NCBI GenBank assembly: GCA_948684385.1
Contig: CAPQCU010000009.1
Span: 1 to 64,000, forward strand
Direction of reading: 5' to 3'
DNA from: an uncultured bacterium
GTDB taxonomy: Bacteria; Cyanobacteriota; Vampirovibrionia; Gastranaerophilales; Gastranaerophilaceae
DNA length: 64,000 nt
Positions 50,903 through 58,100 of this stretch are shown one piece after another (position 1 is the first letter of the stretch; each line of letters starts with the position of its first letter). Under the pieces are notes generated by a model. That model did not search any database, had not been told where the DNA came from, and saw only the letters and a program-made list of their open reading frames with translations. The position numbers and the translations under genes were made by a program.

Positions 50903-51621
50903 TATATTTTATCCTTATAGCTTAAAACTCTTATCAAAAACAACGGTAATGTCGGGAAAATTCGTTTGAATCGTGATGGCTGGCAAGCAGTTCTGTAAAG
51001 CCATTCTAAACCGAGTTTTTGAAATATTTTAGGAGCTCTTTTAACGCTTCCTGACCATACATCAAGGCTTCCTCCTATACCAATCATTAATGCCGGATTA
51101 AGTTTCGATTTAGCTGCGTATATGAATTTCTCCTGTCTCGGGGAGCCGAGCGCCACCAATATAAGTTTTGGAGAGCGTTGTTTTAGCTCATTGTAAATTT
51201 CTTCATCATTATCAAAATAACCATTATGAAAGTAGACAATATTAAGTCCGCTGATTTCTTTTTTAAGGTTTTCAACTGCTTTTGTAACGACTTCTTCTTT
51301 AGAGCCAATTATTGCAACCGGAATATTGCTCAGAGCAGACTCTTTAAGCAGTCTTTTTGCAAAATCAACACCCGGAATTCTGGCAGCATCTTTTCCGGTA
51401 AGCTTGAGCGCCAACTTTACGCCTACACCGTCAGGAATAACCATTTCAGCATCTCTTATGATACCGGAAAAAGTCGGGTCTTTTTCTGCTGCTTCAAACA
51501 TTTCCGGATTGATTGTTACAACCTGTGTAACTTTATCTCCGTCTATTAAAGACTTTGCTTTGATAACGGCTTCTTCAAATGTATAATTGTCTATATGAAA
51601 CCCTAATAACTCAACACTCAT
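50902..51621 (-). CDS. WecG/TagA/CpsF-family glycosyltransferase
   Basis: 239 residues. VTINPEMFEAAEKDPTFSGI, AEMVIPDGVGVKLALKLTG and VALGSPRQEKFIYAAKSKLN with IGIGGSLDVWSGSVKRAP are the family blocks. Members add N-acetylmannosamine or a related sugar to a polyprenyl-linked carrier, for enterobacterial common antigen, teichoic acid or capsule. Likely an envelope polysaccharide. TATAAT sits six bases before the ATG and no SD is present. Confidence 0.92.
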   Translation of the reverse strand: MSVELLGFHIDNYTFEEAVIKAKSLIDGDKVTQVVTINPEMFEAAEKDPTFSGIIRDAEMVIPDGVGVKLALKLTGKDAARIPGVDFAKRLLKESALSNIPVAIIGSKEEVVTKAVENLKKEISGLNIVYFHNGYFDNDEEIYNELKQRSPKLILVALGSPRQEKFIYAAKSKLNPALMIGIGGSLDVWSGSVKRAPKIFQKLGLEWLYRTACQPSRFKRIFPTLPLFLIRVLSYKDKI

Positions 51622-51627
51622 ACTAAT

Positions 51628-51633
51628 ATTATA
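51628..51633 (-). promoter_or_regulatory. -10 box (TATAAT) six bases before the WecG-type gene
   Basis: On the minus strand, TATAAT-ATTAGT-ATG. Leaderless start predicted for the wecG-transketolase operon. Confidence 0.6.
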
Positions 51634-51692
51634 CTTGAAAAATAATCTTATTCCATGCTTTAATAATGAACATAAGGAAAGGAGTTTTAATT

Positions 51693-52034
51693 ATGAAAAA
51701 ATTATTAAGTGTTTTAGCTGTAATGGCATTTACAATGACAATTGCAACAGCTGCAGAATCTCAATTACAGAATTATGTTAACAAAAAGCTTGCCCCTGTA
51801 ACTCAAAAGGAACAAGAATTGAACGCTAAGGCTGAAGCTGACAGAAAAGCTCGTGAAGCAAAACAAGCTGAATGGAAAAAACAGCAGGAAGCTAATAAGA
51901 AAGCAGCAGAAGCAAGACAAGCTCAGCGTCAGGCAGAATATGATAAACAAAGAAAAGAAGCTGAAGCAAGACGCCAAAATACAAAAAATGCTATTCAGGC
52001 AGAAAAAGATTACTGGAAATCTCTGAAAAAATAG
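51693..52034 (+). CDS. Small exported Lys/Gln/Ala-rich helical protein
   Basis: 113 residues from ATG 51693, nine bases after AAGGAAAGGAG. Signal peptide KKLLSVLAVMAFTMTIATAA, then SQLQNYVNKKLAPVTQKEQE. The rest is one long highly charged helix with no Cys. Such proteins can be periplasmic coiled coils; function unknown. The stop codon begins TAGGGGTAAAT, and a terminator follows that merges into the purB promoter. Confidence 0.8.
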   Translation: MKKLLSVLAVMAFTMTIATAAESQLQNYVNKKLAPVTQKEQELNAKAEADRKAREAKQAEWKKQQEANKKAAEARQAQRQAEYDKQRKEAEARRQNTKNAIQAEKDYWKSLKK

Positions 52035-52055
52035 GGGTAAATAGGTAAATGTAAA

Positions 52056-52085
52056 GAAGGAAGGTTTAAAACCTTCCTTTTTTAA
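52056..52085 (+). terminator. Terminator overlapping the purB promoter
   Basis: GAAGGTTT and AAACCTTC stem followed by six T. The purB -10 box begins at 52088. Confidence 0.85.
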
Positions 52086-52087
52086 TG

Positions 52088-52093
52088 TATAAT
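52088..52093 (+). promoter_or_regulatory. Extended -10 box (TGTATAAT) seven bases before purB
   Basis: TATAAT, then ATGGCTT, then the ATG at 52101. No SD. Leaderless purB transcript predicted. Confidence 0.6.
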
Positions 52094-52100
52094 ATGGCTT

Positions 52101-53381
52101 ATGATTGATAGATATTCGCGTGAAGAAATAAAAAGAATCTGGGAATTAGATGAAAAGTTCCATTATTACCTTAAAGTTGAACTGGCAGTTTGTGAGGCTT
52201 ACGCAGGACAAGGCGTAATTCCTCAGGAAGCTTTGGCTGAAATAAAAGAAAAAGCCGGTTTTTCTCTTGAAAGAATTGATGAAGTTGAGCGTGAAGTCCG
52301 GCATGATGTTATTGCTTTTTTGACTTCTGTAAACGAATCTGTCGGGAAAGAGAATGCAAAATACATTCACATGGGTCTCACAAGTTCCGATGTTATTGAT
52401 ACTGCGTTTGCTCTTCAAATTGTCGACAGCTCAAAATTTATTTTAAACGAGCTTGATGCTGTTATTGATGTTGTAAAGTGCAGGGCTTTTGAAGAAAAAG
52501 ATACAATCTGTATTGGTCGTTCTCACGGAGTGCATGCAGAAGTGACGACTTTCGGGTTTAAGCTCCTTATGTGGTTGGATGAACTGATAAGAGTGCGTAA
52601 GTCTTTTGTAGATGCACTCAAAGAAATCTCTGTCGGTCAAATTTCAGGTCCTGTTGGAACTTACAGTAATGTTCCACCCGTTATTGAAACTATAACTTGT
52701 GAAAAGTTAGGTTTAGCGCCAGCAAGAATATCTACACAAATTATTTCGCGCGACCGCCATGCTAAGTTTATGTCTGTTCTGGCTTTAATTGCTTCGTTAA
52801 TAGAGCAGTTTGCAACAGAAATCAGGCATTTACAAAAAACAGAAGTAAGAGAAGTTGAAGAAGGTTTTAGTAAGAACCAGAAAGGTTCTTCTGCTATGCC
52901 TCATAAGAAAAACCCTGTACTTTGCGAAAATCTTTGCGGTTTAGCGCGTGTTGTGCGCTCCAACATGGTTACGTCGTTTGAAAATATTAATCTCTGGCAT
53001 GAAAGAGATATTTCTCACAGCTCTGCAGAGAGAATAATTTTCCCGGATTCGCTTATTCTTGTTGATTTTATGCTCCACAGATTTAAGGGTGTTATCGAAA
53101 ATCTGGTAATTCATAGAGATAATATGCTCAAAAATACTCAGCTATACGGCGGCGTTGTTTATTCGCAAAAAATAATGCTGAAACTTGTTGAAGAAAAAGG
53201 TTATACAAGAGAAGACGCTTACCGCATAGTTCAAAAACATGCGCTTGAAGCTTTAAACGGCGGTGATTTTAAAACCGGCATGAGAAGTGAAGGCATTCTA
53301 ACGGATGTTGAGCTTGAAGAATGTTTTGATACGAGAGATTACTTGAAGAATATTGATACAGTTTTTAGTCGATTCAACTAG
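52101..53381 (+). CDS. purB: Adenylosuccinate lyase
   Basis: Purine synthesis, steps producing AICAR and AMP. 426 residues, normal. HMGLTSSDVIDTAFALQIVD, the His-containing GRSHGVHAEVTTFGFK and the fumarase-superfamily signature GSSAMPHKKNPV are visible. The start MIDRYSREEIKRIWELDEKF is typical of the short form. Monocistronic. Confidence 0.96.
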   Translation: MIDRYSREEIKRIWELDEKFHYYLKVELAVCEAYAGQGVIPQEALAEIKEKAGFSLERIDEVEREVRHDVIAFLTSVNESVGKENAKYIHMGLTSSDVIDTAFALQIVDSSKFILNELDAVIDVVKCRAFEEKDTICIGRSHGVHAEVTTFGFKLLMWLDELIRVRKSFVDALKEISVGQISGPVGTYSNVPPVIETITCEKLGLAPARISTQIISRDRHAKFMSVLALIASLIEQFATEIRHLQKTEVREVEEGFSKNQKGSSAMPHKKNPVLCENLCGLARVVRSNMVTSFENINLWHERDISHSSAERIIFPDSLILVDFMLHRFKGVIENLVIHRDNMLKNTQLYGGVVYSQKIMLKLVEEKGYTREDAYRIVQKHALEALNGGDFKTGMRSEGILTDVELEECFDTRDYLKNIDTVFSRFN

Positions 53382-53396
53382 TAGTTCTACTTTGAG

Positions 53397-53446
53397 GGGT
53401 GTTTGTAGTTTTAATTAAAGATTGTAATCTCGACCGATACACCCCG
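53397..53446. other. Extended hairpin downstream of purB
   Basis: GGGGTGT (53397-53403) pairs with ACACCCC (53439-53446 region), enclosing a small AGATT/AATCT hairpin (53419-53431). No T tract on the plus strand. It could be part of the purB 3' end or of a minus-strand RNA. Confidence 0.4.
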
Positions 53447-53450
53447 ACCC

Positions 53451-53472
53451 AATGTCTACGTGCGTAGCACAA
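53451..53472. repeat. Copy 2 of the 22-base element containing CTACGTGYGTAG
   Basis: AATGTCTACGTGCGTAGCAC plus AA. One base differs from copy 1 at 29794-29815. As there, it lies just beyond the T tract of a minus-strand hairpin. Confidence 0.7.
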
Positions 53473-53495
53473 AAAAAAGAGTCTGTATCGACTCT
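53470..53495 (-). terminator. Minus-strand terminator without an annotated gene upstream
   Basis: On the minus strand, AGAGTC and GACTCT form a stem followed by eight T. No minus-strand gene ends here, which suggests an unannotated short transcript from the right. Confidence 0.7.
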
Positions 53496-53560
53496 AAAAA
53501 CTTTAATGTGTGAAGTGTAGTATATGTGTATGTATTCAAAAAATCTTGATTAATATCCTT
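53470..53560 (-). ncRNA. Candidate small RNA on the minus strand
   Basis: Lies between the promoter-like word at 53563-53576 and the terminator at 53470-53495, giving a transcript of roughly 80-95 nt. No start codon with an SD and no open frame of note were seen on that strand. Inferred purely from the flanking signals. Confidence 0.35.
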
Positions 53561-53562
53561 AT

Positions 53563-53576
53563 ATATATAAAGTATT
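53563..53576 (-). promoter_or_regulatory. AATACTTTATATAT promoter-like word (minus strand)
   Basis: Matches the word before the small gene at 28340 in 13 of 14 positions, including the preceding GGAAA/GAAAA context. It points to the terminator at 53470-53495. Confidence 0.4.
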
Positions 53577-53670
53577 TTCCTCATAAATAATTGATATAAA
53601 TGTTACAATTCTTAACATAAGTTGAAATTCTGAGTTAGAACATTAATTAAATATAAGTGAGGTTTAACTT

Positions 53671-54048
53671 ATGTTTATTACGGATTTATTTAAGATAACA
53701 AGAGTTTGTAAGCACGAACATGTAACTCCTGACAGAGAGTGCGCTTATTGTCCTGATTGCGGTAAACTTATCAGAAACGAGTGGTACATTACTCGCTGCG
53801 CATGCTGTGGTGTGAAGCTTAAGACAGTGGTTAAAAACGGTCAGGTGCTGCCGCAGCTTAGATATTGCACAAATTGCGGCAGCGAAGAGTTCAGGGTAGA
53901 AAAGCTGGAGCAGATAAATTTTGTTGATATTAATTTTGCTGCTTTAATGAAAACAGTTGTTGAAGATAAAAATAATATTTGTTCTACTACACGCTGCTGG
54001 CAAGAAAGAACAGACGTGCAGCCAAAATTGCTAGTACAATACCTGTAA
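53671..54048 (+). CDS. Zinc-ribbon hypothetical protein
   Basis: 125 residues. Cysteine pairs CAYCPDCGKL (residues of about 26-33), CACCGVKL (45-48) and CTNCGSEEF (69-72) suggest two or three zinc ribbons. The C-terminal tail contains CSTTRCWQE. Its last 62 bases run opposite to the end of spmB; both frames look coding, so the two genes overlap tail to tail. Possible nucleic-acid or protein-binding role; not recognised. Confidence 0.7.
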   Translation: MFITDLFKITRVCKHEHVTPDRECAYCPDCGKLIRNEWYITRCACCGVKLKTVVKNGQVLPQLRYCTNCGSEEFRVEKLEQINFVDINFAALMKTVVEDKNNICSTTRCWQERTDVQPKLLVQYL

Positions 54049-54508
54049 AATCAGCAATTATACCGGTAATTAGAGCGTATTTATATTTTTTTATGCCTAT
54101 TGAGCCGAAGTATACCGCAAGTACATAAAATGTTGTTTCAGAACTTCCGACCATAATTGCTGCAAGTTTTGCAATATATGAATCAGGCCCAAAGTCTTTT
54201 ACAATATCAGAGAAAAGTCCCAGAGTAGCTGAGCCGGAAAGAGAGCGGGTTAGCATAATTGGAACAATATCGGGCGGAACAATACCTGATGCAAAGTTTT
54301 TAGCAAAATCAAGAATTCCTGATGCTTTAAACATAGAAACAGCAACAATAATTGCTACAAGGTAAGGAATAATCGAAACTGCTACTTTAAATCCGTCTTT
54401 TGCTCCTTCAATAAATTCTTCATAGACCGGAACTTTTTTGAATAAAGCGCAGGTTAATATTAATAAAATCATTAGTGGAAGTATATATAAAGAAATTTTT
54501 TCAATCAT
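53987..54508 (-). CDS. spmB: SpmB-like nucleoside-recognition (Gate) membrane protein
   Basis: 173 residues, mostly hydrophobic. VYEEFIEGAKDGFKVAVSII, LTRSLSGSATLGLFSDIVKD and IMVGSSETTFYVLAVYFGSI are the family blocks. First described as spore maturation protein B, but widespread in non-spore-formers, where the SpmAB pair is thought to transport something unknown. It overlaps spmA by eight bases. Confidence 0.88.
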   Translation of the reverse strand: MIEKISLYILPLMILLILTCALFKKVPVYEEFIEGAKDGFKVAVSIIPYLVAIIVAVSMFKASGILDFAKNFASGIVPPDIVPIMLTRSLSGSATLGLFSDIVKDFGPDSYIAKLAAIMVGSSETTFYVLAVYFGSIGIKKYKYALITGIIADFTGIVLAILAARLFFLASSV

Positions 54509-55082
54509 TCTTCCACACTTTCTTTAAGATTAAAGCTGTAACAATGGCTGTTAAAAATGATAATGTTGTGACAATAAGCGTAGGTAAAATGATATCGGTA
54601 GGGTTTTTAGCACCAAATCCTACAAGAATTGCAATTACTGTAGCCGGAATTATCTGGAAGCCTGCTGTGTTCATGCCTAAAAACATGCACATTGCATCTG
54701 TTGCTTCTTCTTTTTTAGGATTGTCTTCCTGAAGTTCTTTCATTACTTTTAAGCCGATTGGAGTTGCTGCATTAGTTAAGCCGAGTGCGTTTGCAGTAAC
54801 GCTCATTGCTATGTTTCCGATTGCAGGGCTGTCTTTTTTTACGTCTTTAAATAGAAACCGTGTAACAGGATAAAGAAGCTTTGAAATAATTTGAACAAGA
54901 CCGGCTTTTTCTGCAATTCGCATTATACCAAGCCAGAATGCCATTATTCCAATGAGAGATAAAGCAATTTCAACTGCAGTGTTACATGATGTGAGCATGG
55001 CATTTACGACTTTGTCTAAAGTGTTGTTTACAATTCCTGCAACGATAGATACCGCTATAAGTAAGAAAAATATATAATTCAT
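54501..55082 (-). CDS. spmA: SpmA-like nucleoside-recognition (Gate) membrane protein
   Basis: 193 residues, five or so membrane helices. NTLDKVVNAMLTSCNTAVEI, SLIGIMAFWLGIMRIAEKAG, NIAMSVTANALGLTNAATPI, GLKVMKELQ and AMCMFLGMNTAGFQIIPATV match SpmA. No sporulation gene is in the window. TAATAT lies six bases before the ATG at 55082 and no SD is visible, again the leaderless layout. First gene of the pair. Confidence 0.88.
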   Translation of the reverse strand: MNYIFFLLIAVSIVAGIVNNTLDKVVNAMLTSCNTAVEIALSLIGIMAFWLGIMRIAEKAGLVQIISKLLYPVTRFLFKDVKKDSPAIGNIAMSVTANALGLTNAATPIGLKVMKELQEDNPKKEEATDAMCMFLGMNTAGFQIIPATVIAILVGFGAKNPTDIILPTLIVTTLSFLTAIVTALILKKVWKND

Positions 55083-55175
55083 AACTTAATATTAGAAAAA
55101 AAAATGGTATTTGTCACTATTTTTATATTAGTATATAATAAGATATGAATGTAGAATGTGGGATAGAGTAACTAT

Positions 55176-58100
55176 ATGGCAGATTTAAATAATTTTACGG
55201 AGATTACAGAGAACTTTGATACTATTAAAACCTTGCTAAACTCAATAAGGGCACAGGGTATATTAAATACTTCCGATGTTGATAAACTTTTATCAGGCAT
55301 TAATTCTAAGCTGGAAAAAATTAATACGGAAGAAGATATTGATTTAATTAAAATATTTTTGTCAGAACTTAAACAAAATCTTGATGAACGTCATAATGTT
55401 CTGTTATCTAAGTTTGGCGCAATAGAGTCTTTGTTTTCTAATCTGCTGAAAAACAGTTCTGAAGCGTTAAAATCAAATGAAGTTAAAGAACTATTTGATA
55501 TTGTTGCTACAAATTTATCTGTTTTCTCAAGAGAAGTTGTATCTCAGAAAGAAACTCTATCTGATATTACTTTGAGGCTTGATGCTCTAAGGTCTGATGA
55601 TACGCAAAAAAGAGAGATTATAAAAAATATTTCAGTCTTAAAGAATGATTTAGAGCGTGTTACAAACGGTTTTGATTCAATTGTTTTGAATTTGAATGAA
55701 AACTTTAAAGCAATTGTAAACGCTATTTCAGAAATTGACCCTGCTGAAAATATTAATCAATTTGGAAAAGAAATTACTGATATTGCAAATTCTTTTAATA
55801 CAATTCTTTCTACTCTTCAAGTGCTTGATAAAAAGAATTTACAGCTCGAAGACGCAATAAAAGGGCTTGCTACAAGTGATGATTTGGCTGCGACTAAAAA
55901 ATGGATAAGTGATTTAGCTTCACATGAACAGGCACTGGTTGAATCTGTAGACAATCTTGCCGATAAATATTATAAAATTGATAACCTTGCAGATAAAATT
56001 GACGCTTCAGTCGATATCATCGCAGGACTAAAAACGATACTTTCAAATAAAGAAGAACAAAGCTTCAGTGCACTTTTTGATAAACTTAATGAGTTAGAAG
56101 CAACTCTGGCAATTATTTCTTCTAATGAAGCTTTTGAAGATTTTAAATCTTCTTTAGAAGGTGCTCTTAAAAGTATATTCGAAAGTTCTGTTACGCTGCA
56201 AAATATGGCTGAAAATTCTTCTCTTGAGCTTAAAAATATCAATGCTGCCATTCAGGCTCTTGATATTAATGCCGGATTTAAAGCTCTGGAGGCTGATTTA
56301 GCAAAGTCGGAACACGGAATACGGGAGCATGTTAGTACTGAAACAGGCAAAGCGATACAGCTTATTGATGCAAATGCCGCAAGAACCTTAAATGAAATCG
56401 TGTCTAATGCTGATAATCTTTCAGAAAAGCTAGCTCAGGCGCATGCTTTAATTTCTGCTTTGTGTGAAAAGAATTTTGCAGAAGTAGAAGAAAATATTAC
56501 AGGCTTAAAGCTGGTTCTTTCTCAAATCGATGAGAATAATACCTCTGCAAATAACGCAATATTTTCAAATATTACTGATAGATTGTCAATGTTTGAGGGC
56601 AGTTTAAATAAATCGCTTGAAAAACATGAAGAGTCTGTTGAAAAAACTGCAGAGCAGCTATTTGACCAAATAAGCAATATAAAAGATTTATCTGGCGTTC
56701 TGGATTATAAAATGGACGCTTCAGTTATAGAATTTAACAATGCAAAAGTTGAATTCTCAGGTTTAAAATCTGCTGTAGAAGATGTGCTTGCGCTTGATTT
56801 TGTCAATCATGTAAAAGATTTAAAAGTTGATTTATATGCAGCGAAGCAGGAGCTTGCAGATTCAATTGAAACTTCAACCGGAGATTTAGCTGATAAACTT
56901 TCAAACGATTTATTTGCAAAGTATGAGCTTTTAATCAGCAAACTTGAAAGCAGCGAAGCTGAGTTTAAACAGCTTCAAAGTACAGCTCTTGGCGGCATTA
57001 AAGAAGTTGTTGATAATATAATGGCTTCTATTGTGGATATTTTATCTTATGTAAGCTCTACAAAAGATGCAAATATAGAAGCTATCGATGCCAAGCTTGA
57101 CGGTATTTCAAGGGCGGTAAGCGATAATGCTTTGAGTTATGTAGAAAATGTAAGGGATATTGTTGAAGTTATCAGAGCTCAGGTTGATAGCAATATAAAA
57201 AGTCTTAACGAAGATACAAGCCGCCAGCTGAATGAGCTTAGTTCTCTAATAACAGCTGATACAGAAACTATAAGAAATGATATAAAGGTTTCTTATGAAA
57301 AACTTGTTGAAGTTCAGGGTAATCTGGGTGATGTAAGTGATAGCTTGTTTAATAACATAAACGGTGTGATTACTACTACTGATAATTTGAAAGTTGATTT
57401 TGACAATAAGCTTACTTCTTTAAAAAATGCTATTTTAGATAAAGTTTCCGAATTTCAGCAGGAGTTTACCTGTGAAAATGCTGATAAGTTAAGTGAAATC
57501 AAGTTTGCATCTGAAACTTTGTATTCAAAAAATCTTCAGGCAGCAACTGATGCAAAAAATGAGCTTAAAGATGAGATGACCCAGCTTATCGGAACTTTGA
57601 GATTTAATGTAGAAGAGCTGACTGAACAGTTAGCTTCTGCGTCTTTAAAAGTTGAAAGCAATAATAATGAGGTAATTGACTATATAAAAAGTGATTTTGG
57701 CAAAAAAGTTGATAATACAGTCAATGATTTGGAATCACAGGTTGATGAGCTTATTGATAATATTGATGCCCGTGTAGATGATGTTATATCAAAGTTCTGT
57801 AATCTTGAAGAGTCAGTAAACTCATTAACAAATACAACCGCGTCATCTTTGACTGCTACATTAGCTAAAATTCTTGATAATTTTGTTTCTTTAAAATCTT
57901 TGTTAAATAATTTTAATGATAAACATGCAGAAGATTTAAAAAATAGCGTGGATATTTTAACAGAAGATTTTGCGAAGCTTAGAGATAAAGTGGTTACTGC
58001 TGATGCAAATATTGATGAAGATTTAACCAGACAGCTTTCTCTTATTGAGTCTAACTTTGAGATTTTAAATCAAAATCTTGTTAACTTGTTTGCTCAGAAT

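Noticed and set aside
54501..55082. Evidence for sporulation from spmA/spmB
   Set aside because: The pair is common in non-sporulating bacteria and no other sporulation gene is present.
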